Source of the DNA: Sympetrum striolatum
Taxonomy: Eukaryota > Arthropoda > Insecta > Odonata > Libellulidae
Direction of reading: 5' to 3'
Length of the DNA: 64,000 nucleotides
Assembly (NCBI GenBank): GCA_947579665.1
Contig: OX388347.1
Coordinates: 41,610,943 to 41,674,942, forward strand
Positions 22,772 through 35,519 of the stretch are shown one piece after another. Made by a program: the position numbers and the translations under genes. The notes under the pieces were generated by a model that saw nothing but the letters and a program-made list of their open reading frames with translations, had not been told where the DNA came from and did not search any database. How positions within the stretch are numbered: the stretch's first letter is position 1; every line of letters starts with the position of its first letter.

Positions 22772-24960
22772 AATCGTAGAATTAGTTGAAAAAACTAAGA
22801 GAATATTACAAAAGAAGAAGCCAAATAATAATTATTTCATGCTTTGTGGCATTCTTTACCATCTCTAGAAGTACGAATATATGTTACTTACAAATTGGTA
22901 ATTTAGGGTTCGAAATATATTTTCGCTGTTTTAAACAGATTTTCTATCTTCATGGTGTTCAAAGTTATTCACAGTAGACTTTTTGTATTTACTATCTCTG
23001 GGATGATTAATTATCTCAAATCTGTTTGCTAAGAATATGCCTGGTAGGATATTTATCGAAGGTAACGCGAATGATGTGTGTGCATACATATTGTATTACA
23101 CGTATGATACGCTAATTAAGATTTACCTCAAAGACATGCCCGACTAGGAATAGAATACCGCAATCCAGTAGTATTTTACAATTGTATGCTAAATCTTCTC
23201 GAATTAACCTATAAATCGCCTCATTACTACAATCACTAAGGTAAAAAGATGGAACCAAAGTTGCCAGATAACCTACATAATCATCATAACATCCAAAAAG
23301 AGAGAGTATAGATAAAAGAATTTGTTCCGAATGGTTTTCAATGATAAAGGCTCTTTCGTTTTAGAATAGATTTTGTAAATCTTAACTTAGGTATTTATTG
23401 AAATATATTAAGATATGATATATGTTTGTATTGGTGTTTATGAATATTAAAAGTAATTGGCCTAATAATTTATGTAGTTGCATACTATTTTGTAGTTACT
23501 ATTGTAGTTTTAATGTAATTCGTAACTGTGGTTTCGTTTATGGGTATAATTTTTACGAATTTTCCTTTTTCCCATGATGATATGTAACAATTGTTAGACA
23601 TTGTTTCTATGCGTGTTTTCTATATTTATATATATCTTAATTTTTTTTAAACTTTCGTACTCCGTGAGGAGTCACAATATAATGAGTCTGGGAAACTCTA
23701 ATGCACATATTATAGTGTAAAATTTGTATTCATTGTATTATGTCATGAAAACAACTTCATAATTGTAAAAAAACTGAAACACTCGCATCAAATTCAAAGT
23801 AGAAGTTATCCAAATACAGTGAGTAATGGAAAAAAACTGAAGAGTACTACCGCGTAATGCATCTTAGCGATTCGGAGGTATCTTATTTGGATTTCGGAGA
23901 TGAGTTTCGAAAAGTATCAGTGCGACCTAAAAATATATATCTCCCACGGAGTGATCCAACAAGTAATATTCTTTTCCAAATATCTTACTTTGCCTACATC
24001 TGAAGGCAATCGGCACATCAACTATTCCTCCGAATGCCCCTAGGCCACGAGTCAACAATCTCCAGCTCTCATGACTTGCTCGCGGTGACCTCAGAGTTTT
24101 CAATATTTCCAAACTGGAATCATCCTATTTCCAAAGATCCATTCCGAAGTATTGGGAAAGTTACAAAGCTGCGTTTTACCTCTTTGATGAAGGTTTGCCT
24201 CCGGAGCAACCTGGATTCAAACTAGCATCATCCACTCTACTAAGTTTCATTGTGAATTATTAAAAAATATGGGATGACTCTGAAAAAATCAATGCTAAAA
24301 AGAGAAGCATAATCAGTCAATATACAAAATATCCTTCTGAGTTTGAGGGATCGTCATATTTATCCTGCTTTTTAAAATTTACTCTCTAGCTATGTATTTT
24401 ATGAGCGTGGGTAAAAAGGTTTTAAAAATACAACTTTGAGAGTCCCACGATAGAATTTTAATTTGGACCGAAGATATTTTTGACCGATTTTTGTGTAGGC
24501 GAAAAAAATATTCCGTTATATTATGTACGTAATTCTACCTTCCCTTCCCCCAAACTCCTTTTCCATGTATAATAACAAATTAATGATAGGAGGAAACGTT
24601 TGCGCTGAATTCACTCAGTCGTCATAATTTCATATTTATTAAAAAGATTTTCAATGAATTTAATTGTAAGTTAACTCATAAAAAGATAAATTTTCTGCAA
24701 CATAAACTCGAGAAATGCATATTTTGGACATGAAATGTTATAATTCAATCTTTCATACACATTTTACTATTCCCCAGACGAAAAATAAAGATATCTATGT
24801 AATATACTACTTGCAAACTTTGAAAAGCGATAATAAAAATTATGCGTTTTTGGACAATTTACTAAGAAAAATAATGTCAGGGAAGCGGTTAAATAGCTGT
24901 ACCAAGATGGAAATTGTACTTGATGATGGATGTCGATAGACGAGACTGGTCGAAATAAAA
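22772..24960. other. AT-rich non-coding stretch, nothing recognised
   Basis: Only short frames without motifs (61-74 codons) were seen. A small inverted repeat lies near 23660 (ACTCC..GGAGT). Confidence 0.5.
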
Positions 24961-25045
24961 ATTCTATTTATTTATTTATTACACTAAACCGCCACAGTTA
25001 GTCGCAAGGACTGGTGGCGACGTTAACTTATGTAACAATCAATTT
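24961..25045 (-). mobile_element. 3' tail of a non-LTR retrotransposon
   Basis: Read on the - strand, the sequence ends CCACCAGTCCTTGCGACTAA, CTGTGGCGGT, then AATAAATAAATAAATAG. It matches the 3' untranslated end at 44.6 kb (CCACCTGTCC...ACTAACTGCGGCGGT...AATAAATAAA), where an RT C-terminus is still attached. Only the 3' non-coding part is visible here. The 93-codon frame just upstream (25138-25419) shows no RT motif. Confidence 0.65.
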
Positions 25046-25717
25046 TGAAGAATACCATAAATACATACAATAAACCCAACTAAATAGAATTTAATTTCTA
25101 TAACATCTCAGTTATGGCCCTCTACGAAGTAGACTCGTCACGCATTAATTATTACGAGGATGGTTACATTTTGGGTCGCGTCATCAAAATCCGAAATGAA
25201 AATTTCTCGAATTAACGTTTGATGCATATCCTTTTTATTACTTTTCTTCCCGCGAGAGTTCAAGTCTAAGAAAGTTTCTCCACCTATCTGACGAGTGTGA
25301 AGGTCAAGGAAAAAGTTGAGGAGGTAAAAGTTCAAGCTCACTTGGCAAGAATATGATTCATACGGCGCCTTGCAAACATCGGAGGAGGAGGCAGGTCGTG
25401 ATTCATAAGGCCCTTCCAAATATCGGCGAATAAAATGAATACCTAAGGATTAGGAGAGGAAATAAATCATCATTTAAAATTTTCCTCAAGTCGAGCGGAA
25501 ATGAGAAACGCTTATACCGAGAGTTTTATCACCGTGACCGACCACCGCTATGAGGTAAAGCTCTGAATTATTATTATTTTCTGATAATAGCATCTACAAT
25601 GCGTTACCTCAACAGAAAAGTGAAAGTAGAATAAATGTCGGTGGAATAGTTTGAATATATTTTTAAAACTCTCATAAAAATATATTCTAACTGCCATACA
25701 TTGTGACTGTAATACGT
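25046..25717. other. Non-coding stretch
   Basis: Nothing was recognised beyond a 93-codon - frame without motif. GTGATTCATAAGGC and ATGATTCATACGGC near 25.36-25.42 kb form a short internal duplication. Confidence 0.45.
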
Positions 25718-26209
25718 AGTTTAATCTGGTGAATATTCTGTTTCTATATTATGTTATTCTCATGTATATAATTTTATTTTTTTTACTATTGATACATTTC
25801 CTGTCGTTACATTTGAAACTCATCTCGCAATTAGTTTCTATTTTTGAGTTGATTTTTATGTACATATGTCATTCTTGTTCATTCTTTTATGTATACCTCT
25901 ATCAAATTTTCATCATGTCTTTTATAACTCTTTTAACCTACTTTCATCATAAAATTTAGCTATCTATCTGTGGGCTACGCATGTTTTTCACACTCCCCTT
26001 CTAGTGAGTGTTTTCCAGCAGTGGAAATTTTTCCTAAGCTCTTAGCTTAGGTTTTTTAATCCGCGTTGTAGTTTTCGTCTTTGTACTTTTGCAAGCTATC
26101 TATTTCCATTCATTTCTCATACGTCGAACGGTTAAGTGTAAGAAGAGACTTCCTAGTCTCAATCTTATCCTATTAAAGTCCTTTTATTATTGTTATTATA
26201 ATTATAAAT
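25718..26209 (+). mobile_element. (TTA)n-tailed retroposon-like repeat, copy 1
   Basis: This segment shares its sequence with 31698-32555 (same strand) and 30996-31390 (opposite strand). Conserved landmarks in order are GTGAATATTCTGTTTCT, GTATACCTCTATCAA, TTTTTCACACTCC, GCAGTGGAAATTTTT, a CCTAAGC-TCTTA-GCTTAGG hairpin, AAGAAGAGAC, and AAAGTCCTTTTATTATT followed by a (TTA)n-type tail. The simple-repeat tail and fixed 3' end suggest a LINE-mobilised element or a LINE 3' end. No coding sequence was identified. Confidence 0.75.
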
Positions 26210-28559
26210 TTAAAGAATATCTGAAGAAATATTTTAAAAGTGCGAATTAAATTGAGTTTTTAACATTTCGTACGATAAAGTACTACAAATGCATGGGAAT
26301 AATTATGGATGCGTTTGCGACGAAATATGTTTGTAATAATATGAGTTTGAAGTGGTGCTGTAAACAAAGGAGGCCGTTTGCTCTCCTCTGAAACTAGATT
26401 TCTTAAATGTCATGCTCTCATTTTATTTCAGAATGTTCAGCAGTAAATGGAAAGATTTTCCGTTTGTAGTGAATGCACGTTATGCATCAAATTTTGAATT
26501 TAGAAGAAAATCAATCTATCGTATCTATAAGCAATACCTAACTTTCAAGAATTATAATTGTAAGCAAGATTGCATTCCGTAGAATAAAAAAAAACTCGAT
26601 AATCCACTATGAAAACTTATCTACATATATGCATTGCGCTATCGTCAGTATTTTGAGTATTATAAATTAGAGATTGAGTGAATTAAACTCTCATGGAGAC
26701 TCGTCCGTTCTCTAAGACGAATAGAAACTTTGATTTCTACCAAACATCAGCAAGAATTCTAACCATTTTTAGCCCAATTACAATCAGGAGTGCAAGAGTA
26801 AGGATAAATGACTGAAAATGATAGTCTTCAAGTTCATTTTATATTATTATCTTAAAATACTTTAATTTTTATACACTTAAGAACTTGACAATAAAAGTCT
26901 CTCAATCAAGTTATTCCTTGGGCAAGAATATTTGTGTCTAACGTAAAATGAAACTGAAAATAAAATCATTATAGTTAAGCATTTTGAAAAGATTTTAAGG
27001 TTTAGTTAAACATTTGAGATTTTCATTCATGAATGGCAGAATTTACCTTACATTTTACATGATTACCTTGCAATCATTGCAGTAATTCCAAGCTCAGAAA
27101 GCGGGATGATAATTCATTTCGTTACCAAAATACCGCATACTTTACCCGCTACAGTTCACAGTGACGACGATTACAATAGCATTGAGACGACGATTTCTTT
27201 GCGGAATTATCTTTAGAAGAGATTTCTACATAGTTCCTACTATTTCCTCTATGACTGATGGGATACGGGAAATATCTGGACCAGAATTAGAAACGGGATT
27301 GTCCTGCACTCATTTTCTCACACTTATTTTTACCCATACTCAAAAGGTATAAGCTACAATTGGAATTCGAAGCTATGAATTAAAATTATTTTTATGCTTA
27401 TGTATGCAGTGGGTATATATACTGCATATAAGATTATGATTCATTACTTTCCATGCGCTCTTCCGATTGATTTGGGTTGATCAGTTACTGTGACGAATTT
27501 CTAGTGAAAATTCCCCATAATAAGCTGCCCATTTTAAAGTTGCTTCCGAATGGCTCAGTCAGAAGGGCCTCATGGCTAAAGGGCGAAGGGTAACGCTAAT
27601 TTTATGTTGGTGAGTGCAAGGATACCGTCACCGATCGGACTAATTAACACGGCGTAGATTTGTGACGGTTTCTAGGGTTGTGATTGGCCAAATCGCCTTA
27701 CCCCTTCCGTTGCGAATTTCTTTGCTTCATTTGATATTGCTATTGATTTGATATTGATATTGATTTGATAAATTGATATTATTATTATTTGTGAAGTTTC
27801 TGCAAACTGTACCATATCACTTAATTTATGTATAATATCGTGTAATCTTCTCTAGTTCGGATTTTCTTAGTATTATTATTCTGTGGTATCGTATTTGAGG
27901 GTAATATTCTTGATATGTGTCTTACAGAGTTATTGTTTCTTATCTTTCATTATTTCTTATTTGGTCGTTTGTGTCGCTGAGCCTGTTGACTTTCTAATAG
28001 CCGATTCACGAAAATAATCGAATGCCGTGTACCGGTGGATGACAACGTGGGTCAAGTATATCACATGAGAAATAACCCTTCCCTTATAACTTATATGCTA
28101 TGCTACTATTCACCACTTCTTGTGTTTTCCACGCAATAGACTTAAAATTTTACCTTTAATATTCCTCTTAAAAATATAAATATGAAATTCAAAATGTATA
28201 ATTGCGTGTATTCCCAAGGAAAAGGAGGAACTTGTGCTCCTACATTTCACAAAAAATTATTAGAAGCATTTCAAAAGGGGACAAAACGCAATGGGTTTTC
28301 AGATTCGTTAAATATGGAATACTTTCTAAGCCTCAAATTTCCAGACAAAATTTGTGTGTCTAATCTTAAAGGATCAACTGCACTAACTCTCGTTAGAAAG
28401 TGGGTCAGGTGAATAGTTTATATCTTATCTCACGGTATCGCAGCAAAAGTTCAGTCTCTTGCTGTCTTAATTTTCTATTTTAGGCTATAATTATTCAAAC
28501 TGTTCTGTGGCTATAAACGGGGAAGAAAATTATAACTTAAATATGGTTTAAAAAATTTC
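26210..28559. other. Non-coding stretch with a (TTGATA)n-like run
   Basis: About 27732-27790 is an imperfect TTGATATTGATTTGATA repeat. 27.55-27.72 kb is richer in GC (GGCCTCATGGCTAAAGGGCG region) and may be a decayed repeat, but I could not identify it. No gene was recognised. Confidence 0.45.
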
Positions 28560-28744
28560 CAATGGCATTTTAGAAGTTAGAAATCAGTGATCCGACCCAT
28601 TGTGATCGTAGATTTAATCTCGCTTTTTAAAGAAAATTTCGTTCAAATACATACTCCTGATAGCGTGTTTTGGATTGAGATTCAGAATTTCATGTTAGTA
28701 CGAGATAATGTATCGTCATCAGAGACTTACCGCTGACAGAAAAC

Positions 28745-28828
28745 TATAACAATGAGTCACAAACACCTTAATCTCTCAAAGAAGTCTTCTTCTTTGACAG
28801 TTTAAGGTGTTTGTGACTCATTGTTATA
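28745..28828. repeat. Long near-perfect hairpin (27-bp outer arms plus 9-bp inner arms)
   Basis: 28745-28771 and 28802-28828 are perfect reverse complements over 27 bp. Within the gap, TCAAAGAAG (28776-28784) pairs with CTTCTTTGA (28789-28797) around a 4-nt loop. The whole 84 bp folds into one stem with a small internal bulge. Such identity in an otherwise heavily diverged repeat block points to a young insertion or inverted duplication. A structured RNA precursor is possible but there is no direct evidence of transcription. Confidence 0.85.
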
Positions 28829-29097
28829 AGATATTATAATATTCTGCTTTCTTATAGGTCTCAGGATATAGGATAATTGTTTAAAAGACTACTGTTTAGC
28901 TTTGAAAGATAGGTCATAAACATGAAGGCAAAATAATTAAATGGGAATGATTGCAGTAATAACTTACGTATGTTTTTTATCTCCAAAAGAATTTTCAAAG
29001 TAGAAAATCATTGACACAGCCAATTAAAATCTTCCAGATTTCGATTCTGTATTTTCTTTATACTTCGTCTTTGATTCATACAGAATCTCAATTCTGC

Positions 29098-29352
29098 AGG
29101 AATCAGATGACCTCAAACAAGACGGAAATCCAATAAATTAAGATCTTGGATAATAATTCTAGACTTTATAAATTTCTTCAACTACCAAGAGATAGCTTTA
29201 AGGGAACTTAAGAGACTGGAAAACTCTCTAGGAACTCCTTCAGCCGAGAGTTACTCGACAGCAATAAAGAGTGTTGGGAAGTAGTTAGGAGAGCGATAGT
29301 GTAGATCTAATGTAAAGTGAATTATATAAACGTAAATTAGATGGTAATGAGC
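29098..29352. repeat. Dispersed repeat, copy A (pair with 39411-39664)
   Basis: GGAATCAGATGA.CTCAAA, ATTCTAGACTTTAT, TCTTCAACTACCA, AAAACTCTCTA.GAACTCCTTC and AATTAGATGGTAA occur in the same order and spacing here and at 39.41-39.66 kb, 10.3 kb away. The repeat overlaps the local tandem block. No coding potential was seen. The boundaries are approximate. Confidence 0.7.
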
Positions 29353-30350
29353 ATACTTTTTCAATTTAAAAAATCATTGATACGACCCATTGCATTCTTT
29401 CAGATTTTATCTCTGTTTTTAAATAGAAATTTGTTTGAATACATATTCCTGTATGAATTAGGGTTTATCATTTCACAGTGATCGAGGTCATGAATCGTAA
29501 TATTCCGCTTCTATGAGATTCCTAAATTATATTTTACCAGGCTCCTGTTTTTATTGGAGAAATAAGGCTTGGAAATGCGAGAAACACCATTTATTATATA
29601 ACAAAGAATTATTCCTGCCAGATGATAAATACCTACTTATGCAAATTTCATGTGAAATCGGTGTCAATGATCGATATTCTTCTATCAGATATTTTTGCAA
29701 TTGTGGTATGGAATATTGGGAAAATATTGGAAGATTATTTTTTTAACCTCAAGATCTGAGGTTTCAGAATTTTTACCAAGTAGAATTTTTATACTTCGAA
29801 AAATGTTTAGTGAAATGTTAGAAACATTATTCAAAACTCCTCTTTCAGAAACTATTCTTTCTTTGTTGGGAAGCATGATATAGTTTTCATTGTGCACCTA
29901 GTGCTTGCTAATACATCACTCTATCTAAGAGCGCTTACAATATAAAATGCTTATTACGCAATTAATTACTTATATTTCCGTTAATTTGGTGACACTACTT
30001 AAATGAGATCCTTTTCTTAGATTGAATTGTGGAAATTTTCAGATTATCATTTTAGAGGACAAATTTTTGCAAAATGAAAGAATGGTTGTGATATCTCAAG
30101 TAGTTTTCATTTCATCGAAGGCGATGCATCACTTGGGACCATGGTAATCCCACGCGGCTAGTAAAGTAATGAATTAAAATTTCGTTCAAATAAATATTCC
30201 TGATTTTGTGTTGTGAATTGTAGTTTAGCATTTAATGATAGTACTAGGTCATGGGTCGTGATATTCTGCTTCCTCGAGGTTCTTAAACCATTGTTTACAT
30301 GGCTCCCTTGTTAAGCTTCGAGCGATAAGGCATAAAAATTGCGGGTAAAA

Positions 30351-30995
30351 GATTTAAACGGGGAAGCTTCCGACGTTGACTCAGCAAACAACGCATGTCT
30401 TACTATTCCAGGAGGTTAGAAATATTTTCTGGGAGCTTACTCTATTATGAACGGAAAAAGGAAGGCTTCAGCCGAGGGAAGATAACGAAATATGGAAACA
30501 TTGTGTGCGGAAAGTCGTCGGTTAAAAAATAAACGATGGGAATAAAACGACGCGAAACCAAAGATTGGGGTCTTCCGAGGACGGGGCGAAGAGAGGGCAC
30601 TGCGATGACATCGAGAGGATGGGAAGGTAATGGGAAGCTCTTTCGGAGGCACAATAGTTGCTTGAAGACCGTGATGGAGGGGCCCGTACGGCGGAAGACC
30701 TAGAATGAATTTTGCGAAGCGAGTGACGGGGGACGTGAAAGGAGGCTCGGAGGGATTGGCAGGGCCGCGATAACTTGGGCGTCTGCGAACCAATATTTGG
30801 GATGATAATCCACGATGACGAAGATGTAACAAGGGATCGTTTTAGGTCTTCCTTCCGCGTAATTCGACCCGGAGACGATCTTGTACTCGGCGAGCCGGAA
30901 CATGAGGTATTAAAATTACGCAGCTGTACTTTGGCTTGTCGTGCAAGGAGAACTTTAAAGGTCATGAATTTCGAATCCAAGTTTATTTAAGGTTG
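30351..30995. other. GC-richer patch with overlapping open frames, unassigned
   Basis: 30437-30990 is markedly richer in GC and CpG than its surroundings. It is open on the - strand in two frames (131 and 152 codons) and on the + strand at 30775-30990 (71 codons, peptide containing VIRPGDDLVLGEPEHEVLK). Openness in three frames at once is expected of stop-poor GC-rich sequence. The + frame peptide looks most protein-like but matches nothing I recognise. It could be a regulatory CpG patch, a decayed exon or part of an unrecognised repeat. Confidence 0.3.
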
Positions 30996-31390
30996 AATAA
31001 TAATAATAATAATAAATCGTCTTTATTTGGGCGAGATTGAGACTCAAAAGTCTCTTCTTCCATCTAACCCATCTTCATTAATTATAAAATAAGAAGTAGA
31101 AACAATTAGTAGAATTGTGGATGTAAAAAACCTAAGAGATTCTTAGGGGAAAAAAATCCACTGCAGGAAAACACCCACAAAGAAGGGGTGTGTGAAAAAC
31201 CTGCGCAAACCTACCGATAGTAATAGCTAAAAGATAAGAAAAGAGAAAAACATTCAAAAATAAATACACCACCAATAAATACTTACATGCGATACATAAA
31301 TAAGAATCAGTTCACATTCAAAAAAGAGATAGCAATATACATACAAAATAACATAAAAAACAAAATAGAAAAACAAGGAAAACGCACATG
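30996..31390 (-). mobile_element. (TTA)n-tailed retroposon-like repeat, copy 2 (opposite strand)
   Basis: Read on the - strand it shows TTTTTCACACACCCC, GCAGTGGATTTTTTT, CCTAAGAATCTCTTAGG (hairpin), AAGAAGAGACTTTTGAGTCTC and AATAAAGACGATTTATTATT with a (TTA)n tail, matching copies 1 and 3. The 5' boundary is indistinct because the sequence becomes A/T-simple above 31.25 kb. Confidence 0.7.
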
Positions 31391-31697
31391 GATTTTCATC
31401 CATAAAGTATATTATGATTAATAAGACCTTAGTAAGTAAATATTTTTATTTTAAATCGTTGAATTCATGTGTATGATTATATGGGTATGTTTATCGATAT
31501 TTCCTTCTTTTTCTTGTCTACTTTCCAGTAAATGACGGTATCCCTATTTAATTTGAGACATGCATGCTCAATTTTTTTGTAGTTTTACCAAGTATTTTCT
31601 TTGTAGTTTTTAATTCTTGTCTCATTCCGAATATTTGACGAGCTTTTATTAAGCGAAATCCTGTTCATGCTAATTTGATGGTAATAATAAACAAAGT

Positions 31698-32555
31698 TAG
31701 TTTAATCAAGTGAATATTCTGTTTCTCTATTATATTATTTTCATGTATATAATTTTAACTTTCTCCATATACATAGTATAGAGAAAGTATTGTTTTCGTG
31801 AAAAAATTGACTTCGAGATTTCAACGGAAATACATGTTTTGGGGCCCTAGAACACGTTTAGACCATTTTCGAAATGATGTCTGTCTGTATGTGTATGTGT
31901 GATATTTTGGGAGGTCTAACGTGAAAAATACTTGTCGTATCAATACCGAACTTCATATATAACACTGCTGTAGGTGATGTCAGAGTTGATTAGCTTTTGG
32001 AGTAAGTCGGTCAACCGGAAGTCGAGCTTTATTCTTCGAAGCTCATTTCCGTTTTTGCAAAATATCTCCATTAATATGATATTTAAGATTATACAATTAT
32101 TTATAAAAGTTTTAGAAAATGTAATTTACTACAACTTCTGTATAAAACCTTTTTTGTATCACTGATTGTTTAAGAGTTAAATTTCTATTTGTGAGATACT
32201 GACTTTTATGTAAATATGTAATCACTTGTTCTTTCTTTTTTGTATACCTCTATCAATTTTTCGTCTTGTCTTTAAAAACTCTTTTAACCTACTTTCATCA
32301 TCAAATTTAGCTATCTATCTGTAGGCTTTGCAGGTTTTTCACACTCCACTTCTAGTGTGTGTATTTCTGCAGTGGAAATTTTTCTGAGCTCTTAGCTTAG
32401 GTATTTTAATCCGTATAGTAGTTTTCTTCTTTGTACTTTTGCAAGCTATCTATTTCCATTCATTTCTCATACAACGAAGGGTTAGATGTAAGAAGAGACG
32501 TCCTAGTCTCAATCTTATCCTAATAAAGTCCTTTTATTATCATCATTATTATTAA
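31698..32555 (+). mobile_element. (TTA)n-tailed retroposon-like repeat, copy 3, interrupted by another element
   Basis: The left part (31698-31758) and the right part (about 32176-32555) align in order with copy 1 at 25.7-26.2 kb. They include the GTATACCTCTATCAA, TTTTTCACACTCCACTTCTAG and CTAATAAAGTCCTTTTATTAT landmarks and the TTATTAT tail. Between them lies a segment of the 17-kb inverted-repeat element. About 60 bp of the family sequence found in copy 1 at the junction is missing here. Confidence 0.75.
31759..32175 (+). mobile_element. Nested partial copy of the 1-kb inverted-repeat element
   Basis: It starts exactly at the element's left terminus, ACTTTCTCCATATAC, and follows the 16956 copy through GACTTCGAGATTTCAACGG, GAGTTGATTAG.TTTTGGAG, ACCGGAAGTCGAGCTTTATT and TTTTTGTATCACTGATTG. 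It then stops without the second internal unit or the right terminus. Copy 1 of the host repeat at 25.78 kb has an uninterrupted ATAATTTTATTT at the matching place and serves as a pre-insertion comparison. Confidence 0.75.
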
Positions 32556-35519
32556 TGCAAAAGATAAAGAGATTTATTTTAATAAGAGTATTTAATAAGA
32601 TGATTTCCATTCCATTAAAACATTAATATACACTATCTAGCATATGATTTAATGGAAACTTTATTTTATTTTACTATCGTAAGTTTTATTTTACGAAGAG
32701 TATTTATCAAGATATCTTCATTGCATTGATAAAATGATTACATAGTATCTAGCTTATGACATGATAGGAAATAGATTCTATTTTATCATCATATTTTCAT
32801 AAATTCCTTTGGAGGTATATTAATCCGGAAGGTGAGTTTCATGGTTAATGAAAGCATTTAATGTAAAATTTATAATTGAAAATGAAGTATTTATTTTCAC
32901 CAAATTAGTATTCTAAAGATTAAAATCAATGGATTTGACCTTATAATTGAAGAAATACATCACCAGTAATTTTAAAACTTTCCGCTTTTCTATGTTTAAT
33001 TAATTATTTAAAATACGACGTTTTTTAACTTAATTTGTAGCATTAAAGAGATTACGATGGAAAATGTAATGTTTAACTGGTAAAATTTTGAAATTTGAAA
33101 AGATATCGATTGATATTGATATTTAGATATTTATTGAATAACTGTGGAGAATTCGAGAATAAGCTCACTTTTGCTAAAATAAATTTGATCACAGGTTTTA
33201 AGATTCAAAATCATTTGTGCAATTAATTTATTCCTATGAATCTTACATCTCATCACATTTGATTGTATTTTTACATTTTCGCTGAAATGCACTCCGCTGT
33301 TTCGCAGAATTCGAATTTAAATATTCAGTAAATTTCTATGCTTATGAAGACTACCATTCACACCCAACTCCGTAACTTGGGAAGTTGCTCATCTTCCAGA
33401 ATTTTTATTCCCACCGAATTTTCAAGTTAGACGAGCCAAACTTCAAATTCAGAAGCAGTTTCTCTCAACTGCTGCGCATTATGATGTGGATTTATATTAT
33501 ACGACCACGCTGAAGAGTGAAGAACGAGATGTCGAGTTCAACCATCTTCCGCGTATTCGGAAATATCCTAATTTATTCTCGAGTCTACTTCACTGTAAAT
33601 CAATTCATCTGCAGATTTAAATTAGAGGAAGTAATCGTACAAATTGGAGTCAAGTGTCTCAGGGAAGGTAATGCAATCAATGTTTTTATTCCTATCCTCG
33701 AATCTTAGCCTCGAGTTTCCGAGTCGTTTGATTAAATATGAATGAATTTAGTTGAAATGCTGTTAAATAAAGTCCATTTATTATTATTATTAACTGTCAT
33801 CACCAAAAAAATGGTGGTTTTCGGATAAAAACTGTACTGTTTCTCTGTTCTCATATCAATAAATTGGGCGTTTTTCTTGCAAAGCGTAAACGGAACTAGT
33901 AAAGATAACGATTTTATCTCTAAGTTTTAACTTCAAACTATTTTACAGTTACATTTTTATAAAAAAGCTCAAACAGCGAATGCTAAATTTCTCAAATTAT
34001 TATTTGGTTTAAATTTCATTATTATCACCAAATTTCATTTAATCAAACTCGATGGATTTTACTGAAAATTAAATAAATCAGTAAAATAAATTAATAATAT
34101 GCATGGTAAGTGGCTTCAAGGGCACTTTCCGATTAATTTAAAGAACTAAATTGAGAGATGTTCTTCTTCCTCAACATGAGTACTGCTTGATTCCTAGCAT
34201 CTATACTTACCTTTGGAAATCATCGGGTAGTTCTGGTTGTAAAAAATAAATATTCTTGGCTGTTTTTTATATTTCCTTCCATTAGAGTTCTCTTGATTTC
34301 GGTTGTCCTTTTACTCGAAATTAATTCATTTTAAAATAGCAACATAATTTAATATTCCCGCTCTCAGAGAATGATGTTATCCAAATACCGCTTTGATACC
34401 CTCGAAATGCCCTCTCGATGAGATGGAAATTTCAATTAACCTATTAGAGAGAACTAAATGCATGAGTGTAAAGATGTTTATATTTCCTATTTAGATTAGA
34501 TGTATGTACATAATCGACTTGTTTCGCTACTGCAGTGCCTACATTACCTTTACATCTAAATTTGAATTTACGACTTGCAAGTCACCTAACATTCAGTAAA
34601 TAAACATTAGGCAATCAACAAAATCCGAGCGAGTAAAGAATAAGCGAGAACGAAATAGATTTTCCTTGTTGTTTCTTATATATCACTTTCATTGTGAAAG
34701 AAGCCAAGGTAACGCACTATCTCTTACATCTTTCGCAAATTTACTGCTACTTTGCTTAACCGTTGTAACTGTCCAAAATTCCTAGATTCCTAGTATTTCA
34801 AAGACGTATATAAATCTATTAAATTTATTTCCCTACTTACTCGAAATAATAAAAATATATCCTTCGTCTCGGCCAACTTGGACCAATGTAGCCAGAGAGC
34901 GTTAATGTCGATACATCGATTCCAACACCGTCTATTAATGGCTGATTTTGGCCGGACCACTTCCACTTAATTCAGATGGCTACCCATATTCATCACATTG
35001 TTGGGTGACCACGGAAACATGTCGAACTCAGAACCGATGGCGAATACTTCTCCCACTTTACTAACCGGCTGCCTCGAAGTAATGGTATGCGTTTACTATT
35101 CTTTTTATGGAATGAATGGCCGCGCCCAATTGGCCGCGCCGAAGTATCCTTGACCCTTCTTTTTATACCCTTTTTATGAAGTTGCTCCTGGACATATTGA
35201 CGGTTGAAATACGTTTCCATATTCGAACCCAGGGTACAATAATAGTTTTAATAGGGAAGCTTGTTTTTTATTCTTCAGACAAGGCATGTGTGGATAACAT
35301 TACATATTAGTATATATGAGTAGGGACTTTTTTCATTGAATATGGACTCGTAGAAACTTTGAGGCTGTATAATAGAAACATCAAGACGCGATTGTTTTGC
35401 CTAATGTATATATTCAATTAGTTTAAATAGAAATTACCCGAAGGAAACAGAATTTAATCGTTAAGTAAATCTATGTGTAATCTAAAGAATGTAAAAACAA
35501 CAAAATATCAAAAAATGTG
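32556..35519. other. AT-rich non-coding stretch, nothing firmly recognised
   Basis: A run GTTAAATAAAGTCCATTTATTATTATT at about 33766 resembles the 3' end of the (TTA)n-tailed family and may be a fourth, badly decayed copy. GGCCGCGCC is duplicated near 35.12-35.15 kb. Frames of 60-75 codons lack motifs. Confidence 0.45.

Larger units (their letters stand above)
28560..30350. repeat. Three tandem diverged units of about 660-790 bp
   Basis: Two landmark phrases recur. GACCCATTG with a following TTAAA..AATTTCGTTCAAATACATA..CCTG lies near 28594 and 29384. ATATTCTGCTT (or ATATTCCGCTT) followed by a GGCTCC..GTTTA..CTTCGA region lies near 28839, 29500 and 30261. A partial third unit starts near 30175 (AATTTCGTTCAAATAAATATTCCTG). 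Divergence is high, so the duplication is old. Frames inside it, including the 77-codon + frame at 29513, have no motif. Confidence 0.65.

Noticed and set aside
25138..25419. 93-codon - frame considered as the coding part of the LINE tail at 24.96 kb
   Set aside because: No RT C-terminal motifs (no WNxLP or basic block) appear in any - strand frame there, unlike the copy at 45 kb.
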